Shown piece by piece: positions 35,076 to 50,000 of a stretch of 64,000 nucleotides of DNA. A program made the position numbers and the translations under genes. Where the stretch lies: contig KQ482042.1 of NCBI GenBank assembly GCA_001430745.1, positions 2,159,035 through 2,223,034 on the forward strand, in the 5' to 3' direction. The notes below the pieces were generated by a model. The model was not told the DNA's origin, made no database searches, and saw nothing but the letters and a program-made list of their open reading frames with translations. This DNA is from Auxenochlorella pyrenoidosa (taxonomy: Eukaryota > Chlorophyta > Trebouxiophyceae > Chlorellales > Chlorellaceae). Position 1 is the stretch's first letter. The number at the start of each line of letters is the position of its first letter.

Positions 35076-38000
35076 ATGGCTCTCAACGAGACGATGGTGC
35101 AGGTCAGCCCGTTGCACTGCCGGCCGAGGCAGCAGCCTCCGAGGGCCTGGTACTCTGCACGGGGGGCCCTGCGCAAGAGCCCACCACGCCGCCTTTACGC
35201 CAGCGGCACAGGCTCGTGCATGCATGTTGCATACAGTTCCCCGCACGCCGGGGGACCAGGCGCCCGCAGCAGGCCGGCCCAGCAACCCTCGCCGCGTGAC
35301 TGCCGCCGCCGCTGCCAGCAGGGCCCGCCTGACCTCCCACAGCTGCCTGGCCCCTCTCTCCCGCTGCAGGACATGATTAGCGAGGCCATTGCGGCGCAGG
35401 GACTGCCCGAGGCCTTCCCCACCGACAGTGAGCTGCACCTGCGCACGCACTGGTCCGCTTTGCGCTGGCCCTGCCTGCTGCCGCTGCGGCGGCGCTCCCG
35501 CACCCCCCGCGCACGCCCACCCCCACCTCTCCCCCCCAACCCCCCAACCCCCCCCCCTGCAGTCAACAACACCTTCACGCTGCAGTCGGGCTACCTGGTG
35601 TTCTTCATGCAGGCCGGCTTTGCCATGCTGTGCGCCGGCAGCGTGCGCGCCAAGAACGCCAAGAACATCATCCTGCTCAACATCCTGGACGCCTGCTTCG
35701 GCTGCTGCGCCTGGTACCTCACCGGCTGGGCCTTTGCCTACGGCGACCCGCTCACCACCGCCGACGCCGCCAACTGCCCCACCGAGCCGGACGAGGCCAA
35801 CGGCGTCACCTGGAAGGACATCCAGACGTGCACGTACGGCGAGACCGGCGCCTCCCAGGCCTTCATCGGCAACCGCTTCTTCGCCATGGGCAACCTGCCG
35901 CGCGGCATGTACTACAGCTGGTGAGGGCGGGGCGCCGCTGGGCGGCGGGATGGTGGTTGGGTGGGTGGGGGTATGGCCGGCCTGCCAGCAGGCATCTGTG
36001 TGGGCGTGGAGGGCCGTGCTATGCTCCCGCCTGCCAGCAAGTCGGCTGGGATGGCAGGCTTTGCCATACTGCATGCCCCCAGCACACCTTCCTCACACGG
36101 CAGCCCTCAACCCGTCCCCCCCTGCACGCCCCCCTGCCCGCAGGTTCTTCCAGTTCACCTTTGCCGCCACCGGCGCCACCATCATCTCCGGCGCCGTCGC
36201 CGAGCGCTGCAAGTTTGAGGCCTACATGGTGGGTCATGGGGGGCTTGGTTGCTGCAGCAGTATCCCGCGCAGGGGTGCGATTTGGCACGCAGCGAGCCTG
36301 CCCTGCCCCCACAGCGCAGCCCTCATGCCCTCCTGGCCCGGCCCCCCCTTTGCTCCGCCCTGCAGCTGTACGAGCTGATGATTGTGATGTTTGTCTACCC
36401 CATCGTGGCGCACTGGTGAGTCGTGTGAAGGGCTGGTCACGCGACTGGGCCTGCACGGTCGCCCTGCCAGCCTGCCGGCACCGCCGGGCTTAGCCTGGCA
36501 CCGGGCCATGCGCCTCTCACACCCCCTGCTGGCCCCCGGACCCCTCACACCCACCCCCACCTCCACCTCTCCTCACCCCCTGCAGGATCTGGTCCCCCTG
36601 GGGCTGGCTCTCCGCCCTGCGCAACCCCGTGACCGCCGCCAACCAGTCGTACGTCCTGTTTGCCGGCTCTGGCGTGTACGACTTTGCAGGCGACGCCGCG
36701 GTGCACATGGTGAGGGCCGCGCCGCGCCGCGCCCAGCACCATTTGATTCCGTCCTGCCTGCTTTGGCTGGCGGGCAACAATGGCCCTGCACCGACACCTG
36801 CCCCTGCACCACGCCCCCCGGCTTCACAGGTGGGCGGCATTGCCTCGCTGGCAGCCGCCTGGGTGCTGGGCCCCCGCATCGGCCGTTTCGACGCCGCCGG
36901 CAACCCCGTCGACATGCCCGGTCACAACGCGTCGCTCACCCTGCTGGGCGTCTTCCTGCTGTGGTTCGGCTGGTACGGTGAGCCCCGCTGCTGGTGGGGG
37001 GGCCTCACCTGGCCGCCCAGCAGGGCCAGCCATGAGCGCTGCGTCGGCCTGGACCGCCCCAGGGACCCTCACCTCGAGCATCCGTGTGCCCTGAGCCCCC
37101 AGACCCCCACCCCAATGCACACACACACACACAACCCCCCACATCCCCACCCCCTGCAGGCTTCAACCCCGGCTCTGCCGCCGCCATCATGTCCACCTCT
37201 GTGCCCAACTTCTCCAAGGTGGTGGCCGCGGTGGCCATCAACACCACCGTGGGCGCCGCCTCGGGCTGCATCGCCACCCTGTTCATCGCCATGGCCTACC
37301 AGTACTTCACACTGGGTGAGCAGCCCCAACCGCCCCGCACCGTGCCAACCGCCCTTGCGGCAGCCTGCTGCCCTGCGCGGTTGCCCGGGTCACCGGCCTG
37401 CTGTGCGCTCCGCAAGCGCTGGCGCTCTGCGTCACCCGCCGCTAGGGTCCCGTGTGTGACCCCCCCCCCCCCTGCAGGCGTGGTTGTGTGGGACCTGATC
37501 ATCGCGGGCAACGGCGCGCTGGCGGGCCTGGTGGCCATCACCGGCCCCTGCGCATTTGTGCAGACCTGGGCGGCCTTCATCATCGGCGCCATTGGCGGCT
37601 TTGTCTACTTTGTGGCCTCCAAGGTCAACCTCTCCCTGCTCAAGGTGGGCAGGGACAGGGGGCGGGGGCCGCCCACGGCGGCAGTGTGCATGCGCTGCTG
37701 GCCTGCCTCTCTGCGCCTCTCTGCTGGCACAGCCCTGCCTAACACCTCTTGCCTCCCTCCCCACCCCCAACCCACCCCACCCCGCAGATTGACGACCCGC
37801 TCGACGCGATTGCCGTGCACGCGGGCTGCGGCATCTGGGGCCTGCTGGCCGGCGGCGCCTTTGCCGCCCCCGGCATGGTCACCGACGTGTATGGCCCCTC
37901 GCCCGGCACCGCCGACGGGGTGAGCCGCCTGCCTGCTGCACCCGGCCCGCACGCTGCACATGTGCTCCCGGGCCCTCCCTGCCCTGCACCCTGCTGCTAG

Positions 38001-38760
38001 CGGCAGCAGCGGTGGCACCAGCAGCGGCACCCAGCCCGCCTCACCCTCCCACCCCACCCCACCCCCCACCCGCAGCAACGCGCCTACGGCTTCATCATGG
38101 GCGGCAACGGCTCTGTGCTGGGGGCTGCCTGCATGGCCATCATCGTTGTGGCAGGCTGGACCCTGGGTGAGACGCCGGGGCCGCCAGCCGGGCTGCGGGG
38201 GCCCACCCGCCCGCGTGCCAAACCAGCGCTGTCGCCGCTGCCTGCCGCCTCCATGCCGGGGCCTGCCGCTCACCTTGGTGCCCCCCCCACCCCCACCCCC
38301 ACCCCCACCCCACAGCCATCATGACGCCCTTCTTCATGATCCTGAAGAAGGTGGGCCTGTTCCGCGTGTCCCCCGAGGTGGAGGCCCAGGGCCTGGACGT
38401 CTCGCACCACGGTGAGCCCCCCTGCCCAGGAGCACCCGCTGCCCCCGCTGTGCATGGGAGGACGGACTGCCATGTGCGTTGCACCCGGTGCCAGCGAGAC
38501 TGTGAGCCAAGGCCCTGCTGGCAGGAGGCTTGCTGTCCCGCCCTGTCCCAGAGCCCCTCTCTCACACCAGCCCCCTGCCACCTTCGCCCCCCCCCCCCCC
38601 CCGCCTGGCAGGCGGCTCTGCGTACCCGCACGAGGGCGGCAAGGCCGCGGGCGGCAATGGCAAGGGCGACATGGAGTTTGGGCTCACCCCCGACATGGTG
38701 GACCGCAAGATCCAGGAGGCGATGGAGAAGATGAAGAAGGAGATGGCCGTCACCGCCTGA
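35076..38760 (+). CDS. AMT1: AMT1-type ammonium transporter
   Basis: AMT1 proteins are trimeric plasma-membrane transporters of ammonium with 11 helices. Thirteen exons join in phase: 35076-35102, 35370-35427, 35563-35920, 36144-36228, 36366-36415, 36586-36709, 36830-36977, 37160-37315, 37478-37644, 37788-37919, 38076-38166, 38316-38411 and 38612-38760 (546 residues). Helix landmarks are [58 protein letters not shown], and WGWLSALRN; then [20 protein letters not shown] with the first pore histidine, [14 protein letters not shown], and [18 protein letters not shown] with the second. The cytosolic tail has [15 protein letters not shown], matching the plant regulatory segment. There a threonine is phosphorylated to close the channel; here it is serine. 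The family signature normally has G/S/C after DFAG; here it is D. The start has a CCAAAATGGCT context. Confidence 0.97.
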
Positions 38761-39297
38761 GCCGCCCCCAAGGCCCCAACCGCTGCCAGGGCAACAGGGC
38801 AGCACACGGCACGGGGGCTCCCCACGGGCGCGCAACGGGTCACTGCCAATTGATTCTTTCCGCCGTCCGCCCGCGGTGGCCCCCAGGGTGCCGTCCCCCA
38901 ACTCAACGCTCTCTTCCCGCTCCGCCCTCACGTCTCACTACCCCTGTAGACACGCGCCCCCTGCTCTGCTCACCCCGCCCCCACCACAGTACTCGCCTCG
39001 ACCTGCTTTGGGAACTGCACCGCATTTCGTTGGTTTTTACCCCACCAAGCCGCGCCGCTGAAGCATGCATACACGCCTGCCGGCCTGACGCTTGCAGCAC
39101 CACCGCAAGCCGCTTTCCTCTCTGTACCCACCGACCCGTGGAACCCTGCTATGCTGTCGCCCCCGCCCACCCAGTCCTCTTGCATCCCTCCCTCACGTGT
39201 TTTCCTTTGTGCCTCTCCCCTTTTTCACTGTCGCCTCCAGCTGGGCTCTGCTTACGGCCCACTGCAGCACTCTAGCATGTTGAGCTCTGCTGCTTGC

Positions 39298-39302
39298 TGT
39301 AA
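39298..39302 (+). terminator. Probable AMT1 polyadenylation signal TGTAA
   Basis: TGTAA is the usual polyadenylation signal of green algae. This copy lies about 540 bases past the AMT1 stop on the coding strand. The 3' end itself cannot be seen. Confidence 0.5.
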
Positions 39303-39721
39303 CGAGCCGAGAGCTGGTGTGAAGAAGCGGAGAAAGCAGCGCAGGCCAGTGCTTCGCACAACCTTCATCCCTCCAGTTGCATGCTTGCTTGGTCATCACC
39401 CGCACAGGCTGTAGCTGCCTGCTGGCTCTTCATCAGCAGCGCAGCGCATTGCACAAGGTGGCAGCTAGTGTATGCTCGCAGCTCTACCTCAGTTGGCTCC
39501 CTCCAGAGTTGCCACTCGATGCTGGTGCTGCGAATGGTGGACCTTGCGTGCATGCTGGCACTGTTGGGAGGCCTTTTGTTGCCTGCCTCATTCGCAGCAT
39601 CATGTATGCCCCCGACCAACCTGCTCTTCTGCACCCTGGCAGAGCGTGTGTTCCTGTGTTCCTGTTGCATGTGTTCTGCGTGTGGTTTGCTCCACAACGC
39701 GGCGGCAGGCGCATGGCAGCT

Positions 39722-40290
39722 NNNNNNNNNNNNNNNNNNNNNNNNNNNNNNNNNNNNNNNNNNNNNNNNNNNNNNNNNNNNNNNNNNNNNNNNNNNNNNN
39801 NNNNNNNNNNNNNNNNNNNNNNNNNNNNNNNNNNNNNNNNNNNNNNNNNNNNNNNNNNNNNNNNNNNNNNNNNNNNNNNNNNNNNNNNNNNNNNNNNNNN
39901 NNNNNNNNNNNNNNNNNNNNNNNNNNNNNNNNNNNNNNNNNNNNNNNNNNNNNNNNNNNNNNNNNNNNNNNNNNNNNNNNNNNNNNNNNNNNNNNNNNNN
40001 NNNNNNNNNNNNNNNNNNNNNNNNNNNNNNNNNNNNNNNNNNNNNNNNNNNNNNNNNNNNNNNNNNNNNNNNNNNNNNNNNNNNNNNNNNNNNNNNNNNN
40101 NNNNNNNNNNNNNNNNNNNNNNNNNNNNNNNNNNNNNNNNNNNNNNNNNNNNNNNNNNNNNNNNNNNNNNNNNNNNNNNNNNNNNNNNNNNNNNNNNNNN
40201 NNNNNNNNNNNNNNNNNNNNNNNNNNNNNNNNNNNNNNNNNNNNNNNNNNNNNNNNNNNNNNNNNNNNNNNNNNNNNNNNNNNNNNNNNN
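39722..40290. other. Assembly gap (569 N)
   Basis: A run of N between AMT1 and the 14-3-3 gene. No known coding exon is interrupted on either side. Confidence 0.99.
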
Positions 40291-40723
40291 CGGGTGCTCC
40301 AGTGCAAAGGAACGGTCTAGCCTAGATGAGAAATGGGGCAGGGAGCATGATGAAGTGTCAGGCAGAACAAACCCGGGCAGAGAGGAAAGTGCTTCAGTCA
40401 AAGAGGCGCGCTGCGCTACCAGCCTGCCGCTGTGCAAGCGTGCTGCTCATGGTGGCAGTGGGCGCGGGGGCGTCATGAGAAAGGCTGCGCCGAGGCAGTG
40501 GCGGCGATGCGCCAGCATTCCGCTGAGCTGCGGCTGCCGCAGCCTGCTGCCAGCTGCCAGGCGCTACTGACACCCCACCAGGGTTGGGCGGGAGGTGGTG
40601 GAGGCGACGGTAAGTGCGGAGGGAAAAAGCTGCTGCGTGCCCTGCCTGCACTGCGGCGCACCGCCGCAGTATGGAGGGCCGGCGGCACTGCCTGGGGCGG
40701 CCTGCCGCCTGCCGGGCACAGCT

Positions 40724-43083
<2,360 letters not shown>

Positions 43084-43976
43084 GATAGCTCGCTGCTGCA
43101 AGGACTGGGGTTTCTGCGCAAGGTCGCAAGGCACAAGGAGGCAGCGCTGGCAGTGGAGGCCAGCACGCAGCATGTCCCTTCTGTGCGGGGCTCAGCAGGG
43201 CAATCCCAGCAGCTTGCAGCCAGCTGGCCTTCGATCGATGGCCACAGGCTACCTCCGCAGCCCTCCTGGCACTCCGCCAGGGGCCAGGGCTTGCAGGGCG
43301 GGTGGGGCGGAGGGTTCCGCCCGAGGAAGACTTGCGTGTTACTTGCGTGTCGATCAGGGCTGACATCTGTTCTCCGTGGATCCAGCTTTGTTGGAAAGAT
43401 CAGAAGAGGTGGCAAAGGCCTAAGACTGTTGCAGGCACACAGTAGGCAGCCATGGTGGGTGCAGCAGGACGGGGCTGAAGCAGTGCCATCCTCAGCAGCA
43501 CGTGTGAGCAGTCGTTCAGCACGTACACGACAGCAGCGAGCAAATTGTACAAATTGCCTTTTATTGTAACCAGTAGCGGATGTTCGGAAGAGCTTGGGGC
43601 CCCTGACCATATCTCCAGGTTGCAACACTGAGCCTGCCCCGCAGATGCATGTCAGGCACCACCTGATCTCGACATCAGCGCCTTGCCGTTGAAACTCTTC
43701 TCGCAGTCAGGGGTATTGGAATCCTTTACAAGGAGAGTGGGTACGGCAGATAGTGTTGGCCAGCAAGGCTGGACGCAGGGCGCGTCGCTGGTGTGGGCAC
43801 GGTGCCGGCTTCAGCCGGCAAGCAAGTCAGGGTGTGCTCACTGCCACCCCTCAGGATGGGCGTTGGCTTTGGGGTGCCAGCAGCCTGCGCACACAATTTT
43901 GCATCACCGACGCGCAGCCGCTGTGTTCCGTCTGAGGTGCAGAAGGCAGGCTGGGTGCTGCTGTGACTGCCGGCCT
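43084..43976. other. Intergenic region, 14-3-3/complex I subunit
   Basis: About 890 bases hold the 14-3-3 promoter and the 3' region of the small complex I gene, both on minus. An AT-rich patch lies at about 43540-43575. No gene is seen. Confidence 0.4.
43726..43730 (-). terminator. Probable polyadenylation signal TGTAA of the complex I subunit gene
   Basis: On the minus strand TGTAA lies about 250 bases beyond the stop at 43977, a normal distance for a green algal 3' untranslated region. Confidence 0.5.
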
Positions 43977-44762
43977 TCACTGTTGCTGCAGGAAGTTCTT
44001 GTCGGTGTACCAGCGCTGGCTGGGGATGGCAGCGTGCGGCTGCAGTGGGAGGGCAAGCAGGTGGCTCGATATGTGAGCGGGCTGCCAGCAGGCCTGTGGA
44101 TGCAAGCTAGATCCTGCACACCGCAGCAGCTTGCAGTGTTGGGGATGCCACGGCTAGCACGCCTCGGCCACCCTTGTTGGTGGCAAGTCAAGCTTGGCAA
44201 GGAGTCCCTGTGCACCTGCGCGTGCCGCTGCTCCATCTGGATGCTCTGCCGGAATCCCAGGGCTGCGAGGCCCGCAATAGCACTGCAGCATGCGGTTGCA
44301 GGCAGGCAATTGGGGTAGCCATCGTTGCTAAGCAGGACTGGGGAAAAACACCTACACCGCATTCCACATGACGGTCAGGTCATGCAGCACTGCTCCCGGC
44401 TTGCAACTCACACCACAGCCACGAGCGTGTTGCGCTTCCACAGCTTGGGGTCGGCAAAAAAGCCACCGGTGGGCGACCAGAGCCCTGCAGGGCACGCCGG
44501 GAAGGAGCGACAGCAACAGCGGACGTCGAGAAGCGTGCGCAGAACTAACAGCTGCCAGCAGCGGCCATCTTGTAGCCATCCTTACACTCATTCCGCACTG
44601 GCGCTACTGTCAGGCATGAAGGCACGCAGCCAGTGCCCACGCAAACGTAAGCAGGGCACCACCACACGGGGTGGGGGCGGCAGCGCCGTTTTGGGAAGCC
44701 TCCCTCGCCTCAGGCCCTCCAAGCGCACCTTTGGGCACGTGCAGGTCGCCTCCACCACCCAT
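43977..44762 (-). CDS. Small mitochondrial complex I subunit (plant B15/NDUFB4-like), 78 aa in four exons
   Basis: Every exon is too short to stand out as an open frame, but four join in phase: 44762-44729, 44484-44412, 44282-44216 and 44039-43977 (237 bases). The donors read GTGCGC, GTGAGT and GTGCAC, and each acceptor is preceded by TGCAG, CTGCAG or CTGCAG. The protein begins MGGGGDLHVPKGLWSPTGGF, then has FADPKLWKRNT, a single membrane helix (LVAVVAIAGLAALGF), a charged neck (RQSIQMEQRHAQ), and PSQRW with YTDKNF at the end. The order W-S-P-x-G-G, D-P-K-x-W-(K/R)-R-N-T, one helix, then a basic neck and I-P-S-Q-R-W is that of a plant complex I accessory subunit assigned to B15 (At2g31490 as I recall it). 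That coding sequence is present is firmer than the exact subunit name. It is divergent from UBC13. Confidence 0.8.
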
Positions 44763-45089
44763 GGCCCTGCCACTGCTGCCGCCGCTACCGCTCCGAGTGG
44801 GAAGAGCCGCCCGCTGCTGCCAGCGCTGCCACCCCGGGGTCCGGAGCTGGTCTGACTTGTAGCGGCAGTCGTTGGGGGCGCGATCCGCTACTGGGAACTA
44901 AGGCACTGCCCGCAAAGAGAGAGAGCCTGCTTCGCATGCTAAGGCAGGCCAGACTGAGAGTTGGGCGACCTCTCGCGGTCCTAACCGGGTCATACGGCCA
45001 GCATAAGGCCGCGTTCTCGCTCCGATCAGCCCTGGCGGGTCCTTCCCGCCCAGCCAGCTCCGCTCTTTCACTCTTGGAGGCTTGGGGCC
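44763..45089. promoter_or_regulatory. Divergent promoter region, complex I subunit/UBC13
   Basis: 327 bases lie between the two start codons. The part next to UBC13 is pyrimidine-rich. No specific element was recognised. Confidence 0.45.
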
Positions 45090-46518
<1,429 letters not shown>

Positions 46519-47003
46519 GGCAGCCCGCTCTGCCGCCGCCCTTCCTGTGCGCCAATGCACCGCAGCAGCCCCCCGCCCCGCCCCCGCCCCACGCCTCACA
46601 CCCGCTCCCCACCCGCCCTGCCTGCCCAACCCGCGCCTTGGCGGTTGGATCGACACGTAGCAGCAGCCAGCCAGCCAGCAGAGCTTGCCGCATGGCACAG
46701 TGCTCCGCGCCAATTCTGCCCAGGATTCATTGCTCTCCCCTGTCTTCCTTACTGCAGCCCTCTCTCCTTTCTGCCTCTGCCCTGTTTTTCTCTCCCTCTA
46801 GCTAGGCCTCCGCATGGCTGGCACACACTGCTCGAATAGTGCACTGGACTGTCTGCATTACACCGAGGGCAGAGAAGAGCTGGCGCGCTTGCATGTGCCA
46901 ATTAGCCCAGTGCAGAGCGCAGCGCGGGTGCCAACCGAGCCGCAAGTCGGGTGCACAGCAGCAGGACCGATGCGCCAGCCTGATGCGCTGGGCACGTGCC
47001 TGG
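46519..47003. other. Convergent intergenic spacer, UBC13/transporter A
   Basis: This is the shared 3' region of UBC13 (plus) and the first amino acid transporter (minus). It is C/T-rich on plus. There is no gene. Confidence 0.45.
46858..46862 (-). terminator. Probable polyadenylation signal TGTAA of transporter A
   Basis: On minus, TGTAAT lies about 140 bases past the stop at 47004. Confidence 0.5.
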
Positions 47004-50000
47004 CTAGCCCTCCTCCCGCATCGGGGGCAGCGGCATGGAGCCCATGCACGCGGGCGGGCCCAGCTTTGCCCCTCCACTGTGCCGCGGAGACAGGTCGACT
47101 CTTCCGCTGCCGCTGGGCCGTGCCAGCTGCGGCATGCTGCCCCCCGGCTGCGCCGCTGCCTTCCAGCTGTGGGTGCTGCCGTCGCCGCCAGTGGACTTGC
47201 TGTCGGTGGCCGCCTTGCGCGCTGGGTCAGAGCCGTGCGTGCTGAGTGCCAAAGACCCGGCGGATGGCGACAGGTGGCAGGGGCCCGACCCAGGCATGGG
47301 CCCCAACTCGTGCGGCCGCCACTGCCCTCCCACAAAGGACAGCTCAACAACGCTGCGGGCGGGGGCAGGCGGGGGGAGGCACGAGTGTCAAGGATGGGAG
47401 GCTGAGCTGGCTGGGTGGTGGTGAAACCGGCCTGGACGCAGGTGAGCGCCTTTGCGGGAGCGGACCTCGTGGGAAGCTACCCCCCCCCACCAACAGGATG
47501 GGTGTTGAAAGGCCAGCCCCCACATGCTGCCATGGCTGTGCTGACAAGGGCAGAGCCAAGGGCGCCAGCCCTGCCGGGCGCCCTCACGTGACGTCATCTG
47601 CCGCAGTGCGGTCAACCCTGCTGTGCTTGATGTACGACATGGGCAGGCTGAACAGCAGGTAGAAGAGCAGGATGGCACCAAAGAAGGCAGACGATTTCCA
47701 GTAATCCCTGCAGGGGGGCGGGGGAAAGCAACGGTTGGCGGGCTGGAAAAAGGTGTGCAAACTGTCGTGTGTGTCTGTGCAGGCAATCCAGCGCAAGCAC
47801 AGGACAATGTAGGCGGACGAGGACGGCACGAGCGCAGCAGCACAGGCATGCGCTGCGTCGCTGCTTACGCGTCAGGGAGCGCTCCAATGCTGCAGGTGCA
47901 GACAGGGGAGGGGAGCAGAGGCCAGTGTGCCAGGGCAGCAAGAGGAAGAGGAGAGCGGCAGTGCATGCAGATGAAGCTCACGCAGCCGGAGCCCAAGGCA
48001 AACACCCTGCCAGCACGGCGCAGGAACAGACAAATGCTTTGGCACAGGCGGCCGGGCTCCCAGGGTCACCTGAACCACGAGATGGCGATGGCTGTGGAGG
48101 GCACCCAGGGCATGAGCCAGCGCGGCACGTGCCACCCATCTGGCCGGTAGGACAGCGGGCAGGTGAGCTGGAGGGAGAGGGTGCAGACCAGCCAGGCCAG
48201 GGCTACCCACAGCGTGCTGAGGCTGTCATGCCCCAGCGAGTCACCCGCGTAGTCGACCTTGCTGTCTGTGGAGCGCGCATAAAAGACTCCCAGCGCTGCG
48301 AAACGGCGGCGACAGGGGTGAGCTAGGGTTTGCAGGTCAGGGAGCGGGGGTTACATGTTGGGGAGGGTAGCGACAGGTTCTGCGTGGGTAGCCAGCGGCA
48401 CAGGCAAGCCACCCAAAGGCTGCCAGCCGAGGCTGAGGGTGCACACCTGCTGGTCGCAGGTGGCGGAGCAGGCGCCGGCCAGCCCTCTCGTGCATCTCTG
48501 GCCTCACCTATCGACAGGGCATTGATGGCCAGCATGTGCGCCGCCACCAGCACCCTGCGTGTTTTGGGGGACCAGCGGCGCCCCAGCGCCCAGCTGGCGA
48601 GGTCCTGCTTTTGTGCCACCTCGACGGTGCCATACCTGAAGGGAGGGGGGGCCGCAGGAGGTGGTGCAGGCATCACAGCACCGCCAGGCGGCAGAACCCG
48701 CGGGGTGCGCCTGCGTGCCGGCTCGCGCCATGAGCTCGGCTGTTCGTGCTCTCTTCCGATGGTGATACTGCCCAGCGCGCGCCGTCGCGCCCCACCTGGT
48801 GAAGCGCAGCTGCAGGTCTGGGAAGTAGCGGCGCCACATCTGGGCGTTGCACACCTGCCGCATCCAAGTTAGGCAGGCAGGGAGCGAGGGAGGTGCCCAG
48901 TCGGGGCTGTGTGTGTGTGTGTGTGTGTGTGTGGTGGGGGCGGGCCGGGGCCGAGCATACGCAGAGCACAGGCCATGCTTGACCCCTCGACGGCCCCAGC
49001 CTGCCTCAACCTGTCATCCCGCCCATGTTAATGCGCTCACCACCCAGACCGCAATCAGCGTTCCAAAGGAGACCATGCCGGTGCTGAATTGCGTCTCAAC
49101 CAGCATCGCTATGATGGCTGCAGGGTGCACGGGCAGTGCAGCAGGTTGGCAAGCTGCCCTCCTGGACCGGTGGATGGGCAGGCGGGGCAGCCAGGCCCAC
49201 CGTGCGGACAGACATGCGCCTCGACTCATGCGCTGCTGCGCCTCGCACGCTGCTGTCCGACCCCTCGCAGAGGTGCCTCGTGGCCTTCACCGCATGCCCG
49301 CCCACCCACCGATGATCACGCCCAGCACCATCTGCGCCACCAGCGGCGTCTGCGTGCGCTTGGAGATGCGCGCCAGGAAGGGCGGCAGCAGCCAGTCGCG
49401 GCTGGCCGCCATGACGATGCGCGACAGCGAGAACAGGCCCACCGTCAGGGCGGTGATGATGCCCAGGAGCAGGGACACTGCCGTGACGAACTGCATGTAT
49501 TTCAGGTCTGCAAGCAAGCGGTTGGGCGGGTGGGCAGCAGATCAGGCAGGCAAGCTGCTCCAAGCCCCGCTGGCCACAGGGGCCGAGTAGAGCCATCATG
49601 GCATGATGCAGGCCCACGAGCGGTGGCGCAGGCGCAGCCGGGGCGCAGCGCACTCTGGATGAAGACGAATGCGGTGATGAAGGAAAGCTCCCTGTCCTCC
49701 TCGTGCGCAGTGGTCTGGGGCAGGTCGGGGGCCACCACGTTTGGCCTGCAGGCAGGGCCATGCAGGGGCGGCAGGCCCAGGCTTGCGCGTCGGGGACGGC
49801 GCGGCCAATGCACTTGCGCCCGCGGCAGCCCGCAGCTGACACTTGCAGGCGCTGGGCACTTCCCTGGCAGCCATCTGGCACCTCTGTCCAAGGCATTCCC
49901 AGCCCAGTCTGATGAGAGCGCGACCCGCCTGGTCATCAGCACCAGGGACAGCGCCAGCAGCACATAGAGCAGCGTCGAGGTGCCCGCCGTGCCCATCAGC

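Larger units (their letters stand above)
38761..40723. other. Intergenic region, AMT1/14-3-3, containing the second gap
   Basis: This is the convergent 3' region of AMT1 (plus) and the 14-3-3 gene (minus). The sequenced parts show pyrimidine-rich untranslated sequence and no coding signal. The gap may hide a gene of up to about 0.6 kb. Confidence 0.5.

Noticed and set aside
34932..36074. 380-codon minus-strand frame over the AMT1 5' half
   Set aside because: It is the shadow of AMT1 exons in GC-rich sequence; the Ala/Gly/Arg composition and lack of any family match argue against it.
39377..40570. Long open frames spanning the second gap
   Set aside because: Same artefact; the sequenced flanks show no coding character.
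48908..48933. GT repeat considered as a recombination or regulatory element
   Set aside because: It is an ordinary intronic microsatellite with no supporting context.
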